Part shown: positions 34,646 to 46,461 of the stretch, in pieces
How the letters are laid out: every line of letters starts with the position of its first letter
Numbering within the stretch: the first letter of the stretch is position 1
NCBI GenBank assembly: GCA_007570785.1
Contig: ML660774.1
Coordinates: forward strand, 6,539,404 to 6,603,403
Origin: Antilocapra americana
Lineage: Eukaryota > Chordata > Mammalia > Artiodactyla > Antilocapridae
Direction: 5' to 3'
DNA: 64,000 bases
The notes under the pieces: generated by a model
The model's input: only the letters and a program-made list of their open reading frames with translations
Told to the model about the DNA's origin: nothing
Databases searched by the model: none
Made by a program: the position numbers and the translations under genes

Positions 34646-35445
34646 ACCTAGAGCAGCATCTAAAAGCTGATGGCGGTTTGATGTTTCAGTAGGATCCAAG
34701 GCCTGGCTAGTGAGTTCAGGCGTGGTATGAGCCGCAGATGGTGAGTCCTCAGTGGACACCTCTTTGGAAGGACTAGTTTCTATGATGCAAAGGGCTGTGA
34801 AGTCTGGAAACCATTTGTTTTGTTGGTAAATGACTAAAACTTATCTCTAACTTTACTGGATAAACTGTTGGCATTGCCTATCGATGTAGCATTAAAGATG
34901 AACTTTGAAAGCACGACTTCTCTGGCTTTGAGTAAAGTTTTTTAAAAAATCCCAACCTTGGTGAATTTTTTAAAAAAATTTCCATTCCCTCTAACATCCC
35001 TTGTGTGAGACTGTTTTCTCTACTGTGACTGTTATTAAAACAAAACTCAGAAGCATTTTAGAGATGTATTATCTCCTATAAGTAGTGCTGCCATCCATCC
35101 AGTTTAGATTAGAAAATTAACAAGCAAGAAGCAAGCTCATTTGTCACATTAAAAGGTTTATTGATATGCTTAGTGTTGTTCAGGGTGTGCATATAGACAT
35201 TTAATATGGGGAATACTATTTCCTCCATAAATTTTCTTTCATCACATTTGCAAAAAGAGAATTACAAGTATAGTAGCATTTCTATAAGTGAATTGTCTGT
35301 GAACACACTTTCAGCAAACAATACCTAATCTTTGTCTTTTTTTCCTATGATTTATTTGTTCTGATGCTATTCATTGAGATGTAATTTTATGTCTGTGTAT
35401 CATGATAAAGATTTAGGAAAAAGAGAAAAAAAATTGGGCTTGCTT
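34646..35445. other. Intron, nothing recognised
   Basis: Single-copy-looking AT-rich sequence. No supported feature. Confidence 0.35.
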
Positions 35446-35641
35446 TTGACTTCTCTGGAGATCCAGGGGTTAAGACTTTGCCTTCCATTGCAGAGGGTTC
35501 TGGTTTAATCCTTGGTTGGGGAGCTAAGATCCACATGCCTTGGGGCCAAAAATCCCAAACATAAAACAGGAGCAGAATTGTAACAAATTCAAATAAAGAC
35601 TTTAAAAATGGTCCACATCAAAAAATCTTAAAAAAAAAAAA
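35446..35641 (+). mobile_element. CHR-type SINE with full 3' tail
   Basis: gacttctctggagatccagg...cttggttggggagctaagat...attgtaacaaattcaaataa...aaatggtccacatc, ending in poly-A. Confidence 0.9.
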
Positions 35642-36345
35642 GCAATTTGTCCTTCATATCATTTTCCCCCAGGAATTCATTTTTATCGTATTTGCAAAAG
35701 TATCCTTCGCCACCGATAGTTTGCGAAGTGCTGGTATAATGAATCCGTCTGAAGTTGAGAAAACAAGCAGACATTTGGTTTGTAAGCACATCTTAGAAAC
35801 ACTCCTTTATCTGGGAACATTTTAGGAATGCATAGACATTGTGGTTTTCCTGTGACATGCAGGGTTCTTATCATTTTTTTTCTATTCTTTTAAAAGAATG
35901 ATAGTGTTTTCTTTCAAGTTAATTTCCCATCACTTTGTATACAGTAAGATTTTATTATCAAAGTTTGCTTTTTGAACTGCTATAGCTTCTGTGTGATAGC
36001 TTTCGTCTCCATAACTCTTTGTGACTTTAGAGATCACATTCTACCTAATTTTAGGATATTTGGAAATACACTTTAGACGTTTTTATCTAGCCCTGAATGG
36101 CAACATCAGTCGGCTCTGATTTAAAATGTTCTTTTAATAGGTTACTCATTATAGATATTTTTTGTTTGAATGAATTGTTTTTAAAACCAGAGCCATTGTG
36201 ATAAAATAGTCAGTTCCTTGGTATATACAGGGTAGAAGATGGTTTTCAGATTTTGGACTTGTAAAGGTTTTCAGAGTTAACCAGGTCATTTGGATTTTTA
36301 AGTGATTTATAACCGTCGTTTGGTACCTTGGGCCTAAGGATGGTG
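35642..36345. other. Intron, nothing recognised
   Basis: AT-rich single-copy-looking sequence. No supported feature. Confidence 0.35.
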
Positions 36346-36688
36346 TATTAGTGTTCTTGGGTTGCTATAGCAACGTACCATAAATTAGGTGACTCACAAC
36401 CACAGAAATATATCCTCTTATAGTTCTGGAGGCCAGAAGTCTGAAACCAAGGTGTTGTCAGGGTCTCAATCCCTCCTGAGATTCTAAGGAGTGAGTCTTT
36501 GTCACCCTCTTCCAGTTTCTGGTGGCTTCAGGCTGTCCTTGTGTCGTGGCTGCCTCACTCCAATCCCTGCCTCTGTCTGCACACCGCCTCGCCTCTTCTC
36601 GATGTCTTCTCTTCTGTCCCTTATATAATATAATAGGGTATTATATTCTCTTCGGTCCCTGGATATAGGGCCCATCCAGCCAATCCAG

Positions 36689-36907
36689 AGCTTCCCTCAT
36701 GACTCCAATGGTAAAGAATCCGCCCGCCATACAGGATTCCGCCCAGGTTCGCTCCCTGGGTTTGGGAGGATCCCCTGGAGAGGGAAATGGCAACCCACTC
36801 CAGTATTCTTGCCTGGGAAATCCCATGGACAGAGGAGCCTGGTGGGCTGTAGTCCATGGGATTGCAAAGAATCGGACACAACTGAGTGACTAACACTGAG
36901 CACTGAG
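36689..36907 (+). mobile_element. Bov-tA SINE inside the LTR, with TSD
   Basis: gagcttccctcatgactcca...cggacacaactgagtgacta. It is flanked by cagccaatccag (36677-36688) and cagctaatccag (36908-36919), a 12-base duplication with one mismatch. Confidence 0.94.
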
Positions 36908-36974
36908 CAGCTAATCCAGGATGATCTTGTCTTGAGATCCTCAACTTACCACATCTACAAAGACCTTCCCACTG

Positions 36975-37086
36975 CTGACTGTGCCTTGCTGCTTGTGGAA
37001 TCTTAGCTCCCCTGACCAGGGATCAAACCTGATCCTTTGGCAGTGAAAACGAGGAGTCCTAACCCCGAGACTGCCCAGGAATTTCC
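36975..37086 (-). mobile_element. CHR-type SINE fragment inside the LTR, reverse
   Basis: tgcttgtggaatcttagctc...cctgaccagggatcaaacct...gactgcccaggaattt on the plus strand. Confidence 0.82.
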
Positions 37087-37217
37087 TACAGACTTTTTTC
37101 TTTAATAGGGTCTCAATCACTGGTTTTAGGGGTCACCACCCAATCCATTACGGATGGTAACAGATTTTCTTATAATTACCGAGCACCTCCTGATGTGCTG
37201 CAGTAGTTGGCGGAGGC

Positions 37218-37400
37218 ATGTGAGCTGTGGTAGAGTGAAAAGGGCTGATTTTGGGGTAGGTAGCCCTGGGTTTCGGTTCAGATTCTGATAGTTTCCTAGC
37301 TCTGTGACCTGGGGACCTGTTTTTTAGTTTCTTTGCACCTCACCTTCCTCCTTTGCAAAGTTACCTGGTGAGCAGATGGAAGTATGCCTGAACATTCTCC
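37218..37400 (+). mobile_element. MIR SINE
   Basis: gggtttcggttcagattctg, tagctctgtgacctggggac, gtttctttgcacctcacctt. Confidence 0.7.
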
Positions 37401-37622
37401 ACGTGTGATAGCTATGTCAGGGGTGATCATAATTTCAAATAAGGTGTTCCCTCATTTGAAGATGCACTTTTTTATCATTTCTGAAATCAAGGTGCCTCTT
37501 GACATTAACCACTGCTTCCCTGACTTGGTGAATTCACAGCCCCATCCACGCGTAATGTTTTCTTGGCACTCCTAAGGCCAAGGAAACACCTCATTGCTGT
37601 GTTTACAAATTAGTTAGGTCCA

Positions 37623-37895
37623 GAGGAGAAGGCAATGGCACCCCACTCCAGTCCTCTTGCCTGGAAAATCCCTTGGATGGAGGAGCCTGGTAGGCTGCAG
37701 TCTATGGGGTTGCTAAGAGTTGGACACGACTGAGTGACTTCACTTTCCCTTTTCACTTTCATGCATTGGAGAAGGAAATGGCAACCCACTCCAGTGTTCT
37801 TGCCTGGAGAATCCCGGGGATGGGGGAGCCTGGTGGGCTGCCGTCTATGGGGTTGCACAGAGTCAGACACGACTGAAGCAACTTAGCAGCAGCAG
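37623..37895 (+). mobile_element. Bov-A2 SINE (two BovA monomers)
   Basis: Two BovA units in tandem (gagaaggcaatggcacccca and ggagaaggaaatggcaaccc) are joined by ttcactttcccttttcactt. The element ends with the (gca)n tail agcagcagcag. This is the dimeric Bov-A2 arrangement without a tRNA head. Confidence 0.95.
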
Positions 37896-38487
37896 TAAAG
37901 GACTAAAGAAGTGTTTAAATGATGTCCTAACAGTTTAGTGGCAATTTGAAAGCTATTTTTTTTTTTGGTTCTTAAATAACTCCAGTAACCTACTAAGGAG
38001 ATGCGTGCCTACGCTCAGCACTGCACAACTTCTCAGACCTGGGAATGAGATTGGACACCGTCACCCTTATTCGCACTCCACGCTGATTTCTGCATAATGC
38101 TGCTTTTGATCAAAGTAACCACCCTAGAGCCAGCTCTTCAGAGACATTGTTGTCAGCGAGAATGTAGCACAGTCCAATTTGAAACCATGAGATAACACCA
38201 GCTGGTTGTTGGCGTGATGTCCGAGAGAGGTCATTATGTTTTCTAATTTGGTGATACTAAATTTACTTCCTAATCAGCAATGTAAAAGCCTGGATGTAAG
38301 AATGTCTTCTTCTTCATTATCCTAAATAATTGGCGCCTTACATTTTATTCTAAACGTAAATTGCCTTTGTACATTTCCAACCGCATTTATTTTAATGCTT
38401 CAAAATTTTGTTTTCTATTTGCATAAAGTAATTGTTCAGTAAATGCATGTTGATGAAACTTGTGTCAAATAAACTAGTTTTCATTTA
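37896..38487. promoter_or_regulatory. Candidate conserved non-coding element
   Basis: A repeat-free block with TAAT-type homeodomain cores and a palindromic TCF/LEF-like site, tttgatcaaa (about 38105-38115). Near 38395-38460 it is AT-rich with octamer-like tttgcataaa. It has the look of a vertebrate enhancer, but conservation cannot be tested here. Confidence 0.3.
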
Positions 38488-38711
38488 AAGTATAGTGTGA
38501 AAATGTTAGTCGCTCAGTTGTGTCCGATTCTTTGCGACCCCATGGACTGTAGCCCGCCAGGCTCCTCTGTCCATGGGATTCTCCAGGCAAGAATACTGGA
38601 GTGGGTAGCCATTACCTTCTCCAGGAGAATCTTCCCAACTCAGGGATCAAACCTGGGTTTCCAGCATTGCAGGCAGATTCTTTACCGTCTAAGCCACCAG
38701 GGAAGCCCAGG
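38488..38711 (-). mobile_element. Bov-tA SINE, reverse orientation
   Basis: gtgtgaaaatgttagtcgct...gtctaagccaccagggaagc. It is flanked by tttcattta at 38479-38487 and 38712-38720. Confidence 0.95.
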
Positions 38712-39078
38712 TTTCATTTAGGTTTCATTTCCACCAAGAGGAAACATTCAGGAGACACAGAGCTTGGGGTCGGATTGTTTTGGTTTTGATCTGTTACAGC
38801 TAACCAGACATTTTTAAGGAAGCAAGCTCTGCTCTAGCTTCTTTTGCCTAGGCTAGAGATGAGGGTGATGAGTCAGTATTTGAAAAAGCATTAGTCATCT
38901 TCAGCTTATCTTTTCATAAACCAAATTAATTACTCTAGGAGATGACCATCCTGAACGCTGGGGTCAGTGTACAGATGGAGTCTTTGAGTAATATGCATTG
39001 GTTCATAATAATCATTCTCACCCACTCTTCTGGTTCTCCTACTCCTCGGTTCTTTCATTTATTCAAAAAATATTTCTT

Positions 39079-39217
39079 GGGACGTCCTTGGTGGTCCAGC
39101 GGTTAAGATTCTGCACTCCCAATGCAAAGGGCCAGGTTTGATCTCTAGTCGGAACTAGATCCCACGTGCCTCAACTAAGACCCAGTGCAGCCAAATAAAT
39201 AAATTCTCAAAAAAAGT
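39079..39217 (+). mobile_element. CHR-type SINE
   Basis: gggacgtccttggtggtcca...tctagtcggaactagatccc...gtgcagccaaataaataaat. One internal stretch of the family is missing. Confidence 0.88.
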
Positions 39218-39364
39218 TTCTTGAGCACCCCAGTATTTGTGTACTGGGATCTGTACTGCATCAGCCTACTGAGCATATGATGATAAGCAAGGTGGACATC
39301 ACGTGATGTACACAAAGCACTTAGCACAGTGTCTGGCATGTAATAAGTTATTAGCAACTAGTAG

Positions 39365-41212
39365 ATAAAATTTGTATTAATATTATCAAGTTCATGTTTT
39401 GTGCATTAGAAAGCTCCACCAGAAGGAGCACAGGGATGTCCCGTAAATCAATAGGTTGTGAATTTTTTGTGGTAAACGTTGGCTGGAGAGGGCATGGGCG
39501 ACTTCTCTGTGCTTGCAGGCCTGACGAGCCCCCTGGTGATGTTCTTCCCTTCATCACGCCTGGCAGCCGACTACTGCTCGTCAGTTATCAGATTGCACAT
39601 GTGTTGATGGAACTGTCCTCAACCCATTAGAAAATATGTATGGTCCTCAGGGGTGTGTAGTACATCAAAGTGTCTAAAACCCTCGAGGATCAGTAAGTAG
39701 TTAGCCTTCATGTCTAATGTGTAAACAGCAGAGGAATCTTTGATTTTGGCTCAATCAGTGTAATTTTGATGTTAACAGATCAGCAGCCAACAGTTAAATA
39801 AACTTTGACACTGAGACTAGATGAGCACAATCCAATTTGCTGTTGATCGATCAAGCAGCTAATTTTATTTTAGTTTAGACACTCGTACGGCACTTTTCTC
39901 ATGCATGTGTGATGCACATATGTGCAAAGCTTCTTGCTTGCTAAAACCAGCAAAACAAACAAAAAACCCTTAGATAATTATAGAACATTCACACTCACTC
40001 CATCGTACCAGACCTCAAGTCTTAGGTCTGGTCTCAGGCATTCGCTGAAGGGTCACTAAAAGGCTTCTGATTCTTCTGAGCTCACACCTATGTGATCCTT
40101 CCACCTCCTTCTTTTTATTTTTATTTTTCATAGTTCTCCAGCTCCTTTTGAATTGTATTCCTCATCTTCTTAAAAAAAATTTCATATTGCATAATTGAAT
40201 TGGTAAATCGACTTCTCGGGAACTCCAGAAAGAGAAGAAAAAAGCTCTTTATTTGTAAAATGTGGGCCAACCACTGTTTCAACTTGAGAAAACAGATGAC
40301 AGGACCTTTATAGAACTGCAGGTCCAGTGCAGGTTCAGATGAAGAGATAGGTGATGTTTATAAAGATTTTCTCTATCATATATATTTTTTTAAGCATTCA
40401 TTTTTAAAAAGTCGGTTTCCTCTTGAAAGCACTGCTTATTGACATGGAGTTATTTTTAAACTTTATCCTAGTCATAAAGAAATAGGCATTGGTCTTTGTG
40501 TTGCTGCTATTTAGCATTATAGGTCAGTTCATCTAACTGCTGGGACATTGAGTTCCAATTCTGACAGTGAGGAGTTAAAGCTTTTCTAGAAAAACATGTG
40601 CCTCTGGGATGCACTCAGCTTTCAGAGTGACATTCAAAAGAAGCTGAGAGATCCTTAAATTTAATAAGGTTAATTATTCCAATGGCAGTTTAGGCTGCAA
40701 GACAACACCAGCCCTTCATTTTTAAACACATTTAATCATTTAAGTACGTTAATTGTTGGTATAGGATGTTATGGGGCAATGACCTTGTGTTTGCAAAGCT
40801 GACAATCTAGGAACCCTCTGTCCATGAGCAGGAGTAGTAACTCAGTCTTTCCCTTGATAAACTTAACTGAAGCAGCAAGTCTCTTTTTTTTTTTTAATTG
40901 GAAATATTTTATTTCAACTGAAAATACCTTTCTGACGTAGGGCCAAGGACTCTCATTTGTATATGAGTATGCACAGTTTTTCTTACAAAAATCATACCCA
41001 TAATACACTGTCTATGATTTCCAGTTTGGGTTATTGTAAAAAAACATGAAAGTGGGTTGACAAGAGTATTCAGTATATTCATCTGTCAACTTTTGATTGT
41101 TTGGAGTTTTCCATATTAAAAATGTTTTTAAAATATAAATATGAAGAAATTAAGCTATTGAGCATTTAAAATGTATGAGGAGAAATGGAAGCATAGAAAT
41201 CATTCTTAAGTT
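39365..41212. other. Single-copy intron block, possible regulatory elements
   Basis: Nearly 1.85 kb without a recognised repeat. 39740-39880 and 40440-40760 are AT-rich with TAAT motifs and few CpG, similar in style to conserved developmental enhancers. No gene is supported. Confidence 0.35.
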
Positions 41213-41220
41213 TTATGATA

Positions 41221-41425
41221 ATGTGCATGCTTAGTTGCTAAGTCATGTCCAACTCTTTGTGGCCCCATGGACTATAGCCCGCCAGGCTACTCTGTCCATG
41301 GCATTTCCTAGGCCATGGAGTGGGTTGCTATTTCCTTTTCCAGGGGATCTTCTGACCCAGCAATTGAACCCAGGTCTCCCCCATTGCAGGCAGATTCTTT
41401 ACCCTCTAATCCACAAGGGAAGCCC
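41221..41425 (-). mobile_element. Bov-tA SINE, reverse orientation
   Basis: gtgcatgcttagttgctaag...ctctaatccacaagggaagc. It is flanked by ttatgata at 41213-41220 and 41426-41433. Confidence 0.94.
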
Positions 41426-41623
41426 TTATGATATGTACTGAGTGCTAAAGAGTAACGCAACTATTATTTATGTCATAGTTGCAGTTTTTGGAGGTGGGAG
41501 TTAGGGGAGACCTCCTTTTAGCAGAGAACGGAGCTGTCAGAGGACAGATCTGTCATAGGACAGCCATTCATTGGTGAGAAAGCACACTGACTTATTTACT
41601 GATTATAGCATGTTTCTTTATTT

Positions 41624-41831
41624 GGTGGTTTAGTCGCTAAGTTGTGTCCAACTCTTGAGACCCCCGTGGACTGTAGCCTTCCAGGCTCCTCTGTCCATGG
41701 AATTCTTCAGGCAGGAATACTGGAGTGGGTTGCCATTTCCTTCTCCAGGGGATCTTCCTGACCCAGGGATTAAACCCGGGTCTCCTGCATTGCAGGCAGA
41801 TTCTTTACCAACTAAGCCACAAGGGAAGCCC
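41624..41831 (-). mobile_element. Bov-tA SINE, reverse orientation
   Basis: ggtggtttagtcgctaagtt...accaactaagccacaaggga on the plus strand, near-consensus. Confidence 0.95.
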
Positions 41832-42132
41832 CCCTCCAATAAATTATTTTGTCCTTTAGATCGTATAGATCATTTCCAGGTTGCATGTGCATTTTAAACA
41901 AATGTTAGTAGCGCTCTCATTAGTTCTGATGGGAGCAGGTTTCTCTGAGTGCCTGCAGAAGTGCATTTAGAAATGGGAGCCCTAGCCTTTCTCTGGGGGA
42001 AAAGTTTTGTGAAACTAAAAAGGTTTAGTTTTCTTGGAAGATGATAAATGATGCAGAGGGTTGAGGAAAAGCATGTGTAGTGAAGTTGTTCTACATTCCT
42101 GAAGTCAAAGCACACCATTTTAGTGGAACTCA

Positions 42133-42337
42133 GGGCTTCCCGGTGGCTCAGTGATAAAGAATCCACCTGCGATGCAGGAGACACGGGTTCAATCCGTGGG
42201 TCAGGAAGATCCTCTGGAAGAGGGCATGGCAACCCACTCCAGTAGTCTGGCCTGGGGAATCCCACGGACAGAGGATCCTGGTGGCTACATTTCATGGGGT
42301 CGAGAGGATGCGGACACGACTTAGCGACTAAACACCA
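42133..42337 (+). mobile_element. Bov-tA SINE
   Basis: gggcttcccggtggctcagt...gcggacacgacttagcgact. Confidence 0.95.
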
Positions 42338-42819
42338 ACAGGGACTCTGTAATTTAGAATTTGACTAAGACTTCTGGAAATGATCCCTTGTCCTTGTTCA
42401 ATATATTCTTTCATCTTTGGTTTGTTTTCTTAGGATGCGTCATCTCCTCTGTCCTTGCTAAGAACTGTAGTCATCTGATCCTCCTTTCAGAATGTATTTC
42501 TTTAAGCTCTTTAAAAAGCTTCACTCACGAAATGCTTAATGTTTTAAATCTGAATAATACATTTTGAATGCAGCTACATAGCTCCCTTAGGATGCCAGTT
42601 TTTTAAAATGGAACAATTTAAAATATTTTCTATGCAAATGAGCACTCGGGATGTAAGTATTTTGATAAGCATGCAGTCATCTTTTCTAGATATAAATGGT
42701 CTCATCCTAAAACAAATATGAGGTATTTGCTGGATTTGAGGTCACAAACAATTTTTGATCGTTTCAAGTGACCTCTTGTGTTTAATAAAAGAGCAGGGTG
42801 CCTAGTGATTAAAATCATG

Positions 42820-43000
42820 ACGGACTTTTGTCGTCAGACTGACTTGATTTACCCCTCTGAATCCAGCATTTATTTGCTGTGTGACATCAGGCAAATTACA
42901 TACCTTTTCTTAGCCTTAATTTGCTGTCATTCAGAGGTGATTGATGTGAGGATTAAGTGGGATTATGAATGTGAAAAGTGCCAAGCACATAGCAATAAGG
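42820..43000 (+). mobile_element. MIR SINE
   Basis: ttgctgtgtgacatcaggca, gtgatgtgaggattaag-type tail (ttgatgtgaggattaagtgg), gtgccaagcacatagcaata. Confidence 0.75.
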
Positions 43001-43039
43001 TAATAGTAACTAATAGTAACTGTTGGCCTCAGCATTGAT

Positions 43040-43214
43040 GTATGTGCACGATCAGTCATGTCCAACTCTTGTGACTCCATGGACTGTATCCTTCCAGGCT
43101 CCTCTGTCTGTGGGATTTTCCAGGCAAGAATACTGGAGTGGGTTGCCATGCCCTCCTCCAGGGGATCTTCCCCACCCAGATCAACCCCCCCCCCATCTCT
43201 TGCATCTCTGGCAT
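43040..43214 (-). mobile_element. Truncated Bov-tA SINE, reverse orientation
   Basis: gtgcacgatcagtcatgtcc...cctccaggggatcttcccc. The tRNA head beyond about ctctggcatta is missing. A C-run (about 43187-43195) interrupts it, and a BovB fragment follows directly. Confidence 0.88.
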
Positions 43215-43215
43215 T

Positions 43216-43838
43216 AGTTGCTGTTCAGTCACCCAGTCATGTCCTATTCTTCGTGACCCCATGGACCACAGCACACCAGGTCTCACTGTCCCTCGCAATC
43301 TTCTGAAGTTTGTCAAAGTTCATGTCCATTGCATCAGTGATGCCGCCCAACCATCTCATCCTCTGTCGTCCCCTTCTCCTCCTGCCCTCAATCTTTCCCA
43401 GCATGAGAGGCTTTTCCAATGACTCAGTTCTTCGTATCAGGTGACCACAATACTGGAGCTTCAGCTTTAGCATCAGTCCTTCCAACAAGTATTCGGGGTT
43501 GATTTCCCTTAAGATTGACTGGTTTGATCTCCTTGCTGTCCCAGGGACTTTCAGGAGTCTTCTCCAGCACCACAGTTCAAAGGCATCTGTGCTCTGGTGC
43601 TGTGCCTTCCTCATGGTCCAGCTCTCGCAACCGTACATGACCGCTGGGAAGACCGTAGCCTTGACTATGTGGACCTTTGTCAGCAGAGTCATGTCTCTGC
43701 TTTTGAAAACACTGTCTAGGTTTGTCATTGCTTTCCTGCCAAGAAGCAGTCGTCTTCTGATTTCCTGGCTGCAATCACTGTCCGCAGTGATTTTCGAGCC
43801 CAAGAAGAGGACATCTGGCACTGCCTCCATCTCCTCCT
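43216..43838 (-). mobile_element. BovB LINE 3' part, reverse, with long open frame
   Basis: Reverse complement of the BovB 3' end. The minus strand keeps an uninterrupted 197-codon frame (43830 to 43237) over the C-terminal part of the reverse-transcriptase ORF, with recognisable SKITADSDC and RRLLLGRKAMTNLDS. The endonuclease and catalytic RT domains are absent, so it is inactive. The open frame suggests a relatively undecayed copy. Confidence 0.95.
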
Positions 43839-43993
43839 TTTACTGGTGTATTAATTGTGTCGCTTGCGGGGCCGATCTGTCTTTTGCTTCTCATACAGCG
43901 TGCATCCCCAGATGTGCCCTGTTGTTTCCATCCTTTGAGTATACAAAGAACTCAACGCTTCCTCTAGCTGTGTGTGTTCTTTAATCTCTTTGT

Positions 43994-44170
43994 GGGACTT
44001 CCTTGGTGGTCCAGCCGCGTCCAGTGCAGGGGATACAGTTCAGTCCCTGGTTGGTGAGCCAAGATGCCACGTGCTTCACGGCCAAAAAACCAAAACATAA
44101 AACAGAAATGAGATTGTAACAGAAACAGTAAAGACTTTAAAATTGGTCCAGGGTTGTAAAAAACCTAAAA
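43994..44170 (+). mobile_element. CHR-type SINE
   Basis: gggacttccttggtggtcca...cctggttggtgagccaagat...tgagattgtaacagaaacag...ttaaaattggtccag. The head is partly deleted after ggtccag. Confidence 0.88.
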
Positions 44171-44769
44171 TAAGTCTCTTCCTGCGCCTGTTTCCCAGTG
44201 TGTCAAAGGTGATGGCAAGAGTACTACCTCACTGAGTTGTGAGGATAAAATGAAGTAATGGTTGCTTACTCTTCAGTGCTCAGTACACATTTGCTCTCTT
44301 TTGGGGCATTATATTCCTTCCTGCAAGTGCCTCTCTCCCCCTTTTTCCTTCGTGAAGACTCCTTGGTGGTCACCTTCTCTGTTGCATGTTTTAGGGTGCT
44401 CCCAAGCAGAACATAATGTTCCTCCTTCCGCACCCCAGCACCATTTTGTACATGATAATATTGCGTCTGGTGCATTGAATTACAATTAGTTGGCTTTTCA
44501 CTTGAGTCTGTGCTCACCTAAGTTAAAACAAGACTCTGTTGTAACGAGTTTCTATGTAAGGGTAAAATAGAGAGCGAAGCTTAACAAGGACGTTGGACCT
44601 TTCTTTACTTTCAAACGTAAACGCCAACAAATAGACTGTTTTTACATTGCACGTTTATAATTTGTTCTTGAGCTGATATGTAGCATGTCAAAATGGGCAG
44701 CTGAAATGTTTTCCAATTTAGAGCCTCAGCACTGTTGGTTTAACAGAGTTTGGGGAATTATCACCAGAC
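44171..44769. other. Intron, nothing recognised
   Basis: No supported repeat or gene. The frames at 44262-44517 look like chance. Confidence 0.35.
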
Positions 44770-44965
44770 AGAGACTCGGGTGAACCTGGGCCTGTGGCTC
44801 TAGAGACTGTGTTGCCTTTGGACAAGCTATTAGCTTATTAATGCTTTATTTTTAACATTGAGGTGATGAGTCCTAGCTTAACTGTGTTGCTGTTAGGATT
44901 ACATGAGAGATGATGTAAAATCCTGTTCCCAGCTCTTTGGTGGTGCTCAGGAAATCTTAGACCCT
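44770..44965 (+). mobile_element. MIR SINE (diverged)
   Basis: ctcgggtgaacctgggcctg, gacaagctattagcttatta, gttgctgttaggattacatg. Confidence 0.6.
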
Positions 44966-45272
44966 TTCTTCTCCCTGCTCCCAGTTTATCCGTACTCATC
45001 TTTATAGATCAGGAAGAAAATAATATGTGTTATCTGTTTACTCAGTTCCACACAGTAGTGGTGTTCTCATTTTGATGTTTTAAATGTCCTAAAGGAGAAA
45101 TTGAAGTTATTGCTGTCAGAGTTGGGGGCGGGAGGGGGCAGTGTTGACAGCCACTCACCGGGTGTAAAGATCAGGCAGCAAGGGAAAAAGCAGAAGTATA
45201 GCACATGGGAGAGAAGGCGGGCTCAGAAATGACCTCGAGTTGTAAAAACTCAGATGCAAAACCAAACAAATA

Positions 45273-45495
45273 AATGTGTGCGTGCTTAGTCACTAAGTCG
45301 TATCCGACTCTCTGTGATCCCATGAACTGTAGCCCATCAGGTTTCTCTGTCCGTGGCATTCTCCAGGCAAGAATGCTGGAGTGGGTTGCCATTTCTTCTT
45401 CCAGGGGAGTCTTCCTGACTCAGAAATCGAACCTGTGTCACCTGCATCTTCTGCATCGGCCGGTGGATTCTTTACCCCTGAGCACTTTGGGAAGC
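45273..45495 (-). mobile_element. Bov-tA SINE, reverse orientation, with TSD
   Basis: gtgtgcgtgcttagtcacta...ctgagcactttgggaagcc. A perfect 11-base duplication, ccaaacaaata, lies at 45262-45272 and 45496-45506. Confidence 0.95.
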
Positions 45496-45506
45496 CCAAA
45501 CAAATA

Positions 45507-46461
45507 CATAGGCAGGCTTTAAAAGCACAGTATTAATTATTTAAGCATGGGAATTCAAAGTTATCACTGTCCTTCTTTTCTCCTTTATCTTCAATTTCCA
45601 GAAGCTGCCTTTATAGTCTTAATACTTTGGACTTACGATTTGCTGTACTTTCCTCATTTTATTATTTCAAATTTTCATCAAATATTTTTATAATTTTTAG
45701 TCATATTTATTTATGAGTTGTTTTTTCAGGCTGAGAGGGTCTTATAATTCTAGAAATTTATCTGAATTATACTCTGTATTGTGTGCTTTCACTTATTTTT
45801 ATTGAAAAATAAAAATTTTCAATTTTATTGAGCATTTACCCTCCACCTCTGGCCACGTTACCTTTCTGAACTTTTCTCCTGTCGTGTATGAACCTCTGAG
45901 GGTGTTTAAGGTCTCCCAGAGATAGGTAATAACTTGAATTAAAAATCGTAAAATTTTCATTTTAGGCCTGCTATTCTCTCCATTGTACAGGATTTTTATT
46001 ATATTTGATTAATGTGCTAACTGCACGACATGTATTAAATTACATTGTTATTTCCTAGAAAGGGTAGCTGAAATTCTTTTAGCTTTTATTTCTCCGGGTA
46101 GAGTAAATCACTTAAAAATTAATTCATCCCTATACTCAGTGCACATTGATTGTGGGCCTGGCAGAGGTCTAGATGCTGTTGGGCATTTATCTGAGGCTCT
46201 GTGCTGGCGAGCAGAGGCCTCATGAACCTACAGTTCAGTAGGACCGACAGAGAACAGACCAGGAAGGGAATGAAGCGAGGGGACAGGAAATTGAGAAGCA
46301 GGGACTCTGACCCAAGCAGGGACCTGGGAGGGAGAGTGCTGCGCAGCAGAAAGCAGTAGGGACTCCAGTGTGGCTGGGGCTCCCGAGAGAGTGGTGGAGA
46401 AGACCCTGTGGACCACGGGACGCCCTTGGCCACCTCCATCGAGCAGGTGACCTCATCAAGA
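45507..46461. other. Intron, partly old repeat
   Basis: AT-rich to about 46100. 46120-46440 looks like very old L2- or ancient-repeat-derived sequence (gaacctacagttcagtagga) that I cannot assign. No gene is supported. Confidence 0.35.

Larger units (their letters stand above)
36346..37157 (-). mobile_element. MaLR-type LTR (MLT1-like), reverse, split by two SINEs
   Basis: Plus strand begins tgtattagtgttcttgggtt and continues gttctggaggccagaagtct, the reverse of a MaLR LTR 3' end. It resumes after a Bov-tA (36689-36907) as gaccttcc and again after a CHR SINE (36975-37086) as gtctcaatcactggttttag...acccaatccatta. No internal viral genes are present. Confidence 0.65.
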
